From Amphiura filiformis (taxonomy: Eukaryota; Echinodermata; Ophiuroidea; Amphilepidida; Amphiuridae): a stretch of DNA of 64,000 nucleotides. The stretch lies in the NCBI RefSeq assembly GCF_039555335.1, contig NC_092647.1:10754313-10818312 (forward strand), read 5' to 3'. Position 1 is the stretch's first letter. Each line of letters starts with the position of its first letter. The position numbers were made by a program, and so were the translations under genes. Under the pieces are notes generated by a model, which saw only the letters and a program-made list of their open reading frames with translations, ran no database searches and had not been told where the DNA came from. Positions 32,712-43,339 of the stretch are shown in pieces.

Positions 32712-34630
32712 GTTGACTCTTTGAAGGCTCGGATCGAAATGACCGAGAGGTTTAAGCTAACCGGTTTATATCATCTTTTGCGTAACGCATTTCGTTGTGC
32801 AATCGACGCAATTTACGACGCAATTGACGCATTTTTACGCAATCTATAACGCTTTGACGCATTTCGTCGCGTAATCGACGCAATTAGTTACGCTTTGACG
32901 CAATTTACGACGCAATTGACGCATTTTGACGCAATCTATAACGCTTTGAGGGTGCATGCCACTAAATCCGCGTGTGAAGCGGTTTCCGGTAAAAGTTTAT
33001 CACGACTATAGTCCCAACTTTGCTTAAAAATGTGCAAAATCGGTACAATATTAATAATTTTAGTGTTGCAAATCGTGTTTTGCTAGAACTTGTGAATGTG
33101 ATCTCTACTAATTTGAACAGAAAACGCGAAAATTTGAGTGATGTTTACGATGATGAGCGCATGAACACACGAGGTCAAAACGCGGTTAGCAGTCGGACGT
33201 AAACACGGGAAAATCGGGTCTTTTTATATAGCGCTATTTTTCTCAAAAAGTAGACCTAAAATATGGTGTCATTTTCAGATATGTTATGCAGAATTTTGTT
33301 CTGATTAAGATGATATCAAATATATATTTCAAAGTAAGACGTAACTCGACTTATAGCATAAAACGTGACCCCTATTTTGCACGTAAAGTCTATGGGAAGC
33401 TATTTTGTGGCATGTACCCTTGACGCATTTCGTCGCGTAATCGACGCATTTTTGACGCGATTCGTTACGCTTTGACGCGATTCGTTACGCTTTGATGCAT
33501 TTCATGACGCATTGACGCATTTTTGACGCGATTCGTTACGCTTTGACGCATTTTGTTACGCAATCGACGCATTTTGCCGGATTTGTGCATTTTGTTGTAT
33601 ATTTGTTGGTGATGGGAGGGGAGAGGAGAACCGGTTTAAACCGGTTCTATGTATAGCATTGCCCCGCTCATTTCACCGCTCATTGACTCATTTCCCTGAT
33701 CATTTACTCATTTACACCCTCATTGACTCGATGACATGCTCATTTGCTCATTTCACCGCTCGTTTACTCGTTTACACGCTCATTTGCTCATTTCCATGCT
33801 CATTTGCTCATTACCCTGCTCATTCCAATGCTCATTTGCTCATTTCGCCGCTCATTTGCTCATTTCCATGCTCATTTGCTCATTCCAATGCTCATTTGCT
33901 CATTTCAATGCTCATCTGCTCATTTCCATGCTCATTTGCTCATTTCACTGCTCATTTGCTCATTTCCATGCTCATTTGCTCATTTTCCTGCTCATTGACT
34001 CCTTTCACCGTCCCTAAATATTTACATCCCTAAATATTAACGTCCCTTATTTACATTCTCTCATTCATATTCATCTGTGGCAATTAGCCACGTCCTCATG
34101 ATTTTTTTTCCCAAATTGTTCTGATTTTTTTTTTTTTATTTTTTTAATTTTTTTTTTGATAAAAATTAAAAAAAACTTTTTTTTTTTTGAGCACATTTTT
34201 TTTTAAAATTTTTTTTTTTTTTTTTTTTTTTGAAAATTTTTTTTTTAAATTTTTTTGAAATTTTTTTTGAAATTTTTTTTTTTTGAAATTTTTTTTTTTG
34301 AAATTTTTTTTGAAAATTTTTTTGAAATTTTTTTTGGAAATTTTTTTTTGGGGAATTTTTTTGTGGAAATTTTTTCTCGATTCAAAATGGCGGCATTTCC
34401 GGTTGACCTTTCAAAATGGAGGCATTTCCGGTTGACCTTTTCAAAATGGCGGTATTTCCGGTTGACCTTTTCAAAATGGCGGTATTTCCGGTTGACCTTT
34501 GATCACTTCCGGTTGACCTTTGACCCATGAACCGGAATTAGTTTCGTGACCTTTGACCTGGCTTGACCTTTGAACTCATGACCCGGAACCGGAAGTAGAT
34601 GTCTCTAAAAGCTATATTACTACTCACTTC

Positions 34631-35369
34631 GTGAAGAAATATTCCATACTTAAGGCTAGAGTAGGTATTATTGGTCGAAGCAGCCAAAAAATGGATTTTC
34701 ATTATCTAAATCAATATATTATTGAAAAATAACACTTCGATGTTTTGCAAAAGTTCATTATAAAAATCATACACTTTGAAAACTTGCTTGATTTATTGTT
34801 GTTAATGAGTTTGTACGTTTTATAAAAAATGTTGCTGTTTCAGCCCTCTTTACAACATAACTCAAGAACCACAGGACCTACAAAAGTATATCTGTGATAT
34901 TTGAATTATTCTACACACACGCTATGAAATGATTATTGCAATTTTTGCCAAAGCTCACTACCATTCGCAAGATGCTATGCTGTAAACTACCAAATTGCAA
35001 CAGTTTAAAATAGTTGCTAACCTTAATGTCAAGGTTATAATTATTCAATAATTTGATGAAAAACCAGATATTTTCATCTGGTAGTGAAAGGCGACGAAAA
35101 TATATCCTTCTTGATTATGAGAATGAATTCATGAGATTATCGCCGTACCTACCGGGGGTACAAGTCAGTAGTAATAAATTGTACTTACTCGGTCAGCATC
35201 CAAATATCCACGCCCGATATTATCATATAGGTTTATTGGATATTTTCATGCCACAATCCTATATTTCTTGAAATTCAATGTTTTAGGTGGTAGTCAAAAA
35301 GTAATGAAGAGCTAAGTTTTGAATTCAGTAATACAGAAAATTAAAAGCTCTTATAAAAATTAAACTTAC
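34631..35369. other. No gene seen
   Basis: AT-rich with no recognised element. A short plus-strand open frame (35053-35271) lacks domain similarity or splice context. Confidence 0.4.
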
Positions 35370-35468
35370 CTACCAGTTCGTACGAATAATGAGTAACTTT
35401 TAATTTTCCATCGTAACACAGGCGCAGAAAATGAAATTCACTAAAAATACTGGTGACCTCAAACTGTC
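35370..35468 (-). CDS. Possible exon of an unknown gene
   Basis: Bordered by AATCAG and GTAAGT, 99 bases, phase 1 at both ends, encoding FEVTSIFSEFHFLRLCYDGK and on to LVG. A second, damaged copy is at 40927-41009. No family recognised. Its support is the clean borders, the open frame and the greater similarity of the exon than its flanks between the two copies. Confidence 0.4.
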
Positions 35469-36278
35469 CTGATTTATTAAATTTGAAGAATTAAGTATAC
35501 ACAAAAATATTGTATTCTTTTGTATGAAGCAATAATTATTGTTGTTGATAGCCTGGGTTCTTTTGATTGAGGTCAAAGTATTTTTGGTTTTTGTTTGAAT
35601 TTGAGATGGAATTGGTCAAATGAATCATGACGGTTGACCTCAAATATATTCGATTTAAAGCAACTATTTGGACACACTCGAAACCTTCATTTTGCCGTAA
35701 TAGGCCTATACCATACACACTAAGCTTAAGATTTGGGAGGGGGGATGTGGAAGGATGTGTCCAGCAATCACAACATTATGCCTTACATGATAGAAAATTA
35801 ATTATCAAAACACGAATCACGTGGTTTTATTTGATGATTAAAATCTTTCCCTAGAGAAGTCCTTTTTAGAGGGCTTTCAGGAGCTTTCGGATCTCTAGTG
35901 AGTGTCATCGGTTGGTTGGTTTACGTAAATCCTCCTATGAGTTACGAGCACCAGATTTCAAAAAAATCTGTAGAAGTCATAGTTGAGTGTAAAAGTCATA
36001 GTTGAGGATGATAGAAGTCATAATTTAGCATAAAAGTCTCATTGTTAGGCAGATTGGCAATAATGGCAGACCTCTTAACCATGTTAACATACAGCCGGTA
36101 AACTATATAGATGTCTAGCAATATGTTCTGTGCAGGCATGCAGGTTGGGATAGCAGGTGAAGTGGGTGGGGTCAAGGATGAGATGGGTAAGTGATACAGA
36201 TGAAACTGATATGTTGTCCCAGCTTCCTGGATGTAAGCCCTCGCACACAGTCTTCAGTTGCCTGAGGAACGGGTCTCT
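35469..36278. other. No gene seen
   Basis: The duplicated flank ends near 35650. AGTCATAGTTGAG is repeated at 35970-36010. Confidence 0.4.
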
Positions 36279-36314
36279 CTGTTGGTGGAGTTCAGAGAGA
36301 ACTCCACCAACAGC
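36279..36314. repeat. Perfect hairpin
   Basis: CTGTTGGTGGAGTTC then its complement around a short AGAGA loop, 36 bases in all. Probably in the 3' part of the adjoining PLE remnant. Confidence 0.75.
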
Positions 36315-36504
36315 GCAAGTTGCACAACTAAATAAATAAGATGATGCACCTTATACACTAGGGGAACTGTCAATAGGACATGTCAAAGTGATTGACATAA
36401 AGTGTCAAGACGTGGATGTCAAAATGATTGACAGGAAGTGCCAATGAGTCAAAAAGGAGAACTTCCTGTGTGGAGAACAAAGAGGTTATTTAACTTGGTC
36501 AGAG

Positions 36505-36965
36505 GTCCTTTTGAATAATCTATTCTATTCAAGAGGAATATCCACTCCTTTGTCCCTATTGATATTGTCTGGAGTGGAATGGATATGCCAAGCTTCCATG
36601 AACTTCCTTGAAGACCACTTGGTGTTCATGTCTAAAATCTTGGTATTGTCCCAGTCAATGTTGTGTTGGTTTTACCACACATGCTCAGCGACTGCTGATT
36701 TTTGTGTGTTGCCAGAATCAGTGTCTCTTTGGTGTTCACTAGTTCTCTTCTTCAAAGTTCTGCCAGTTTCACCAATTTGGTCACAAGATCCACATATAGA
36801 ATAGATAGCTCCTGGCTGAAGATCCTTGAGAATAGGATCCTTGAGGTGTACAAGTTGCTGTTTTAGAGTATTGGTCGTTTTGAAGTAAACGCGAAGGTTT
36901 TTCTTCCGAAGAACTTTGTGTATAGCTTCAAAGGTTCTACGGGGGAAAGTTCTTTGGAAGAAAAC
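36505..36965 (-). pseudogene. Penelope-like GIY-YIG endonuclease remnant
   Basis: Minus frame gives NLRVYFKTTNTLKQQLVHLK, AIYSICGSCDQIGETGRTL, SAVAEHVW and DNTKILDMNTKW, the usual order of a PLE endonuclease (GIY-YIG variant, GET motif). One in-frame TAG is present. Different family from the PLE at 42861-57015. Confidence 0.65.
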
Positions 36966-37521
36966 CCGTCTTTACTTAGAATGAAAATGGCATAAACATG
37001 GTTCCCTTGTTGACAAACAAGCTTATGAGCAGAAGTCTTATGTCAATGGGCTCATTGAAAGTGCTAAGGAGTTCTATCATGGGAAATTGGCTACAGCAGA
37101 TTTTTCAAACTGCCAATACTCTCTTTAACAAGTCGCAAAAACCATTGCCATCTTGTAACTCTATACCCAAGATTTATGTAACAAATTTGATGAATTTGTT
37201 GAAAGCAAAGTCGCCAACATTCGTGATGGATTGCATCAAGAAAGTCTTGACCACCATGGCTTGGAATTTTATATGGCTTCATGTGTATATCATCATCACT
37301 TAGCTGCTCAAAGAACATTCTGATATTTTTGCGCGCTGTTTCACTGATACCATGTATAAGTCTCTGTCTGAAGGAACATTTCCAAAGGCATTGGGCCAAG
37401 GTATCATCACTCCCGTGTTTAAAAAAACATCTGTTGACCACATGAGTTGGCAAATTACAAACCTGTGTCAAACATAAAGTTTGTGTTAAAGTAAACTTGT
37501 GTTCAGACAGATTACTGAGTA

Positions 37522-38214
37522 CCCAGCAAACACAACAACGTTTTAAAAACGTTTTAAATAAGTTATATTTTGGCTTTTGGTTCAGGTAAAAACGTTTTAA
37601 TAACATTAAAATGTCGGGTTATATAAAGGTCATGATAACGTTTTAAAACGTTTTGTATGAAAATACACTACAACAATATTTTTAAATGTTTTCAAAAAAT
37701 GTTATTTTAAACTATTATTGCAAACATTTGTGCCAAATATTGTGTCAATACTTAAATAACATTATGTTAAAATGGTTGAACCCAGCAAACACAGAAATGT
37801 GTTTAAAATGTTTTTTTCAAAACCTTTTAATAACATTTAAATGTCGGGTTGTATAAAGGTCATGAAAACGTTTTTAAAATGTTATTCAAAATATTTTGGG
37901 CAAACATTTTTCGCGAAATATTTTGTCAACCCTAAAATAACATTATGTTTAGAATGTTTTGTATCAAGTTTTCAAGAATGTTTTTGGAATGTTATTAAAA
38001 CGTTTTTATACCCTTTATATAACCCGACATTCAAACGTTTTCTGTAAAACATTTTTGTTTGCTGAGCAGTAGATTATCAAAAAATGTTTTTCAAGGTTAT
38101 GAAAACGATTTATACTCTTAATATACCCTTTATATAACCCGACATTTAAACGTTTTCTGACAACCTTTTATAACCTTTTGCGAATGATGTCGAAAACGTT
38201 TTGTGTTTGCTGGG
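37522..38214. mobile_element. CCCAGCAAACAC-type MITE with nested partner
   Basis: Ends CCCAGCAAACACAACAACG and CGTTTTGTGTTTGCTGGG, flanked by TA (37520-37521, 38215-38216). Inner copies of the ends at 37781 (CCCAGCAAACACAG) and 38056 (TTGTTTGCTGAG) show a second element inside the first. Confidence 0.8.
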
Positions 38215-39205
38215 TATATGCATGTAAATAATCTGGGTGAAAGATTCCAATCTGCGTACACTTCCAATTGGAGTACGGAGACCGCGCTCCAGTTTTTGAA
38301 CCACACATGTCCACATTGACGGTTACTTCTGAGACCAGCGTTCACTTGATAACGGTATCCCGCAAGGCTCGGCCATCGGTCCAGTCATGTTCATCATCAA
38401 TACATCATTTGCCCATTGGTGAAAATATTCATAAAACACGGACTTAGTTACATGCATTTGCGGATAATACGCAAATTTCTCGTTGAATCAGAGAAATCTA
38501 ACGATCACATGAAAGCTCTTACTTGAATCCTGGACTGGATTTGCGTGCACAAGATGAAACTCAACATTAATAAAACAGAATTCTTCATCGCCAGTACTTC
38601 TCAAAGTGTTAGTAAACTTCCGTGATTGGAACTTAAAGTGGGAGGCAGTATCATTACACCATCTGATAATGTTCAAAACTTAGGCACAGCGTTTGACTAT
38701 CGCCTAACATTGACTCCTCACATTAACAGCATCATTCCTTCGTTCAATTACCAGCCAGTAATATTCGACTTTCTATAGCACACAAAACACTTCACACAGT
38801 TGTGCAAGCTTTCGTGATACCACGCCGTGACTCCGTGAATGCTCTCTTCTTTGGAGCAAAATAAAAAGGCCTTGATCGTTTGCAGCCTCTCCGACATAGG
38901 ACATGATAGCCCCACACCATTGATGCATAACTTTCACTGTTTGCCAGTAAGAGATCGAATAAAATTCAAACTCTGTCTGTACATCTTCAAATGTTTTCAT
39001 GAATCTGGTCCTTCATACCTCACTGAATTAATCTCATACTGAACACGCTCATCTTGACCTGTCACAAGATCCTCTATGGATACCAGTCTTCTAAATACAC
39101 ATATTCGGTAAAATGCGCTGGTCCGGCATTATGGAATTGCCTCTAACGAACCATCAGGGAGGCAATCCCGGTGACAACATTCAGCATGTTCAGAAAATTT
39201 CTTAA

Positions 39206-39861
39206 GGGATCTAAAATGAGCGTTTATTGCGTTTCGACAGTATTTTTTGTGGGACGTGAGAGCACCTCGGACCTATCGAATTGCATTCTGAATACGAAGC
39301 ATGTCTTTCTGATATCAAATCATTTTCATTTTTTGAAAATCACAATATAATACAAATTTTATGACAAATTATAAAAATTGATATTTTTCAAATTTTGATA
39401 TATAACAGTCCTCGAAGTAAATTATATAAATCTAATGATATATTCTTAAAGTGTATGTAGCAGGAGGAAAAGCCGACGGTCAATTGAAAATTTTGACCTT
39501 TCATATTGAAGATATAGATTTTTTTCCCAAAAAGACCTAATTTTTTTGGTGTTTTGGGAAAAAATCCATATCTTCAATACGAAAGGTCAAAATTTTCAAT
39601 TGATCGTCGGCATTTCATCCCACCTACATACACGTTAAGTATAAATCATCAGATTTATAAAGTTTACTTCGAGTACTGTTAAATATCAAAAATATCAATT
39701 TTTAATGATTTGCCATAAAATGTGTATTAAATTGCGAATTTCAAAAACCAAAATTATTTGATATCAGAATGACATTCTTCGTATTCAGAATGCAATTCGA
39801 TATGTCTGATGTGCTCTAATGTCCCAAAATAAATACTGTCCAAACGTTCATACCCCAGCCC
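39206..39861. mobile_element. TTAA-flanked palindromic MITE, copy 2
   Basis: TTAA at 39202-39205 and 39862-39865. Same orientation and near-identical sequence to 10437-11096. Confidence 0.88.
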
Positions 39862-40429
39862 TTAAGGCTAATTATTATCCTTTTTGACTTTTGCTTTTGT
39901 TCATTCTTTTGTTTTTGCAGTTTTTCAGTTAGCGCTTTGATCTATTTGAAATAGCGCTTTACGAGCGTGTAAGCTCTTTTATGTGTGAATGTATGTATGT
40001 TGGAGGTAGGGTGTGGGGTGTGTATGTATTGTCTTCAAAATATAACTCAAAATCCTTGCAGAGGGAGTGTAGCTATTAAATAGCATTGTCATTACTTGTA
40101 CTTCACTAATTTCTTGACTAGCCTTGCGCTTAAAAACCAAGGGATCTCAGGATTTTAAATTGTAAAAATCATAAAAATTCAGATTTGGCACCTTTGTTAG
40201 TGTTATAGATGTGCTAACATAGCCGGCTAGTGCGCCGAAAGCCGTGTATCAAATGTTGTGCAAAGTGTATGGACCTTGCAAGTGGCAAATTTCATGTGCA
40301 ACATCGGGTATGATCTGTAATTTTGTCATTGGACGCTTCTGTTTTGAGTCATGTGCAAATTAGCTCATTAGCATAAAAGGTTGTCCAAAGTATATCGACA
40401 TTGGGTTGGGAGTGTTATGCTTGGCTAAG

Positions 40430-40570
40430 GTAATGTCATGGTGGGTAGAGGGGGATCATGGTGGGTTAAGAGGTGTCAGAGTAGATTAAGGTATATCAGG
40501 GTAGGGTTAGGTGGTGAAGGGGTGTTAGTGTGGGTTAAGAGGTGTTATGGTGGGTTAAGGGTGGAAGTCA
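40430..40570. repeat. GGTGGGTTAAGAGGTGT minisatellite
   Basis: Imperfect units of about 20 bases, G-rich on the plus strand. The surrounding 39990-40860 shows no gene. Confidence 0.65.
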
Positions 40571-40926
40571 CGGGCATAGATATTCGTGTTTGATCAAACA
40601 TATAGCCATACTATATTCATTCCCGATATTATTCAATTATGTTTATTACATGTTTTAATGCTACAATGAATCAACTTTGATACACATAACACATATTCCT
40701 ATACTTGCAGTCAAACGAAGCATGCAATATATTGTTGCTTTGAACCTCCAATTCGTTGATTAATCAAAACGAAATGATTTTATATACCAATTCTGAACAA
40801 AACGTTTTAGCTTTAAAATAAGTTATCAAGTTCAGCTGAAGTTATTAAAGTAATAAAGAGGTAAACTTTGAATAACGTTACGCAGAACAGAATATTAATA
40901 GCTCTTTAAAAGTTAAATCTACTTAC

Positions 40927-41009
40927 CAGCTCGTACGAATAATGGTGACTTTCAATTTTCCGACATAACAAAATCTCAGAATATAAAATTCACCAAAAAT
41001 GCTGGTGAC
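40927..41009 (-). pseudogene. Damaged duplicate of the 35370-35468 exon
   Basis: Keeps the core (VTSIFGEF, GKLKVT) and a GTAAGT donor, but lost one base near the end and starts at a different AG. Flanks at 40860-41180 match 35300-35650, including CATGACGGTTGACCTCAAA on both. Confidence 0.45.
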
Positions 41010-41553
41010 CTGCACTGAAATATTCTTTTGTATTTGTTTCATAAAGTAATTGTTAAAAGGATTTGGCCTCTCTGCCCTGAAATATTCTTTTGTATTTGTT
41101 TCATACTGAAGTAATTGTTAAATGGATTTGGTCAACAAGATAAAGCATGCCATAGAAAGCATGACGGTTGACCTCAAAACTATCCCATTTCAATGGAGGT
41201 TGTGTCAACTTTATTCAGGGTGTCGTATTGAAAAAGGACAGGGACCTGAGTAAAAAGGACAAAGCATCCTTAATCATGTTCATCACCCGGTTTCCAGGGC
41301 CCGTTTCGCGAAACTCGGTCGCAAATTTAAGACTTTTCCAAATCGAAGTTTTTCAGTTGTCGTTTGTTTAAAGATGACCTAGTTTATAATCCAAGGTCAT
41401 CAACGCTAACTCAAATGCAACTATTTAGTCTGAACACAAATCCGAATGAAAGCGTGGGATGCCATCTTGAGAAAGAGACTGAAAAGAAAATGTCTGTTTA
41501 TTATCAAACGATGATTGACTGTAGCATTGGTTCACTTTATTGATAAATGAGTC
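41010..41553. other. No gene seen
   Basis: Contains the duplicated flank up to about 41180 and an internal direct repeat (TGAAATATTCTTTTGTATTT at 41016 and 41080). Nothing else. Confidence 0.4.
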
Positions 41554-41557
41554 TTTA

Positions 41558-42208
41558 AGGGATGGGGTATGAACGTTTGGACAGTATTTATTGTGGGACA
41601 TTAGAGCACATCAGACATATCGAATTGCATTCTGAATACGAAGAATGTCCTTCTGATATCAAATAATTTTGATTTTTGAAATTCGCAATGTAATACACAT
41701 TTTATGGCAAATTATTAAAAATTGATATTTCTGATATTTAACAGTACTCGAAGTAAACTTTATAGATCTGATGATTTATACTTAAAGTGTATGTAGATGG
41801 GATGAAAAGCCGACGATCAATTGAAAATTTTGACCTTTTATTGAAGATATGGATTTTTTCCCAAAACACCAAAAAAAAATAGGTCTTTTGGGGAAAAAAT
41901 CCATATCTTCAATATGAAAGGTCAAAATTTTCAATTGATCGTCGGCTTTTCCTCCCAGCTACATACACTTTAAGAATGTATCATTAGATTTATAAAATTT
42001 ACTTCGAGGACTGTTATATATCAAAAATGTGAAAAATATCAAATTTTAATAATTTGTCATAAAATTTGTATTATATCGTGAATTTCAAAAATTATTTGAT
42101 ATCAGAATGACATTCTTCGTATTTAGAATGCAATTCGATATGTCTGATGTGCTCTCATGTCCCACAAAAAATACTGTCGAAACGCTCAAAACGCTCATTC
42201 CAGGTCCC
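41558..42208. mobile_element. TTAA-flanked palindromic MITE, copy 3 (reverse)
   Basis: TTAA at 41554-41557 and 42209-42212. It is inverted relative to copies 1 and 2: the GGGTATGAACGTTTGGACAG end is on the left. Confidence 0.88.
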
Positions 42209-42982
42209 TTAAATATTAAATTTGGGACAGTAGATTCAGTTTAGTTTCAGTTTATATATTTACCATATCAACGCAATGAAAATATATATAATACATAATG
42301 GAAGGATGACCAAAAAAGCTCGAGAAGACTCTGGCCACCCTGAAAAGTAATAACAAAATACAAAAGAGTGCAGAGACAAAGACACCATTTATGTGTAGAC
42401 AAAGCCATGACCTACAAGTACATGGGACAGATATTTGCTACATGTTGGCAACAAAGGCAGATCTATAAATAAACCACACTCCCAGACAGTTGGTCAAGTC
42501 CACGCGGAAGAACGAAACAAGCGTGCAAAAAGGAAAAGCATGAGCAGCATAACATGAGAGCAAATAACACGAAAAGGACAAAAATGTCTGGAAGTGCGGA
42601 CTACAGCTATTAAATATCTTGAATAATAACCAGAGCATAAAATAATCACCAATTAATGATAATTAGACAGTAAATTCGCTTTATACAATAATTTAAATTT
42701 TTTAACTAACAAGGAATAACGAGTAAATGCCTCAATGGCATTCCATAGAATGGAACCCTGTCTTCTGATCGTATTTCTGGCGAGATCAGAGACAAAATTA
42801 TGAGGGAGATTCAGAAGACCTGCTACCCCCCTGCTACCATAATTATGAATTCTATTGACGTTTGTGAAGATTATCATTCATCCAGGTAAAACAATATTAA
42901 TATTGAACTATAATCTAGTCAACTGGACTTACTGTATTTGAGTGGGAAATTTTCACGTCCAATCCTGAACGCATCATCAGCC

Positions 42983-43291
42983 CTACTGATCATCTGGCGG
43001 CAAAAGTTCATTGACCTGTGAAACGGATGTTGTAGTATCACAGGTCACCACCTTTGAGTTCAACCTGAGAGGTATCTTCCTGATCGCTGAACTGTAGGCC
43101 CCGGCCAAGTTGTGACGTAAGCCGCCTCCCCTGTTAAGTGAAGGCTCCTCCCGTTTCACGTAAATCGCTTCTTTGACCCCTCTCTCAAACCATCTGCTTT
43201 CTCTGTCCAAGATTTTAACGTCCTTGTTGTCAAAGGAATGTTTTGTAATGTCCAAATGCGTGTAGACGGCCGAGTCACCGCAACCAGTGCT
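42983..43291 (-). pseudogene. PLE GIY-YIG endonuclease, C-terminal half
   Basis: Encodes STGCGDSAVYTHL, FDNKDVKILDRESRWFERGV, EPSLNRGGGLRHNLAGAYSS and a tail to the stop at 42983. Together with 56563-56797 it makes one frame, QHRRA-STGCGDSAVY, once the 13-kb insert and one GACGAGCC are removed. Confidence 0.85.
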
Positions 43292-43339
43292 GGCTCGTCC
43301 ATTAAGGTGCGGGATTGTAACTATCTAAAATATCCTGAC

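Larger units (their letters stand above)
30315..34624. mobile_element. Polinton-like foldback element with long TIRs
   Basis: CACTTC at 30309-30314 and 34625-34630 is a 6-bp target duplication. Ends are AGTAGTAATATAGC and its complement. The arms 30315-32002 and 32875-34624 are near-identical inverted copies of about 1.7 kb, themselves built of short repeats. The 872-base loop has one ORF. A 6-bp duplication, AG...CT ends and long repeat-rich TIRs are the marks of Polinton/Maverick elements; no polymerase, integrase, ATPase, protease or capsid gene is present, so it would be a non-autonomous derivative. Confidence 0.75.
36970..39990 (+). mobile_element. Degraded LINE (CR1/L2-like), split by two MITEs
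   Basis: Several frames give, in order: LIESAKEFYHGKLATADFSN, LCNKFDEFVESKVANIRDGL, ANYKPVSNIKFVLK, FQSAYTSNWSTETAL, GIPQGSAIGP with changes, MKLNINKTEFFIAS, VQNLGTAFDYRLTLTPHINS, FHCLPVRDRIKFKLCLYIFK and FRKFL. Many stops and frameshifts. Inserts: 37522-38214 (TA duplication) and 39206-39861 (TTAA duplication). Confidence 0.75.

Noticed and set aside
30846..34033. ORFs of 84-127 residues rich in HLLIS/CSFA words in both arms
   Set aside because: They are frames of the 20-base minisatellite in the element arms, mirrored on the two strands.
42983..43255. A separate small gene
   Set aside because: It is the C-terminal half of a PLE endonuclease; the N-terminal half lies at 56563-56797.
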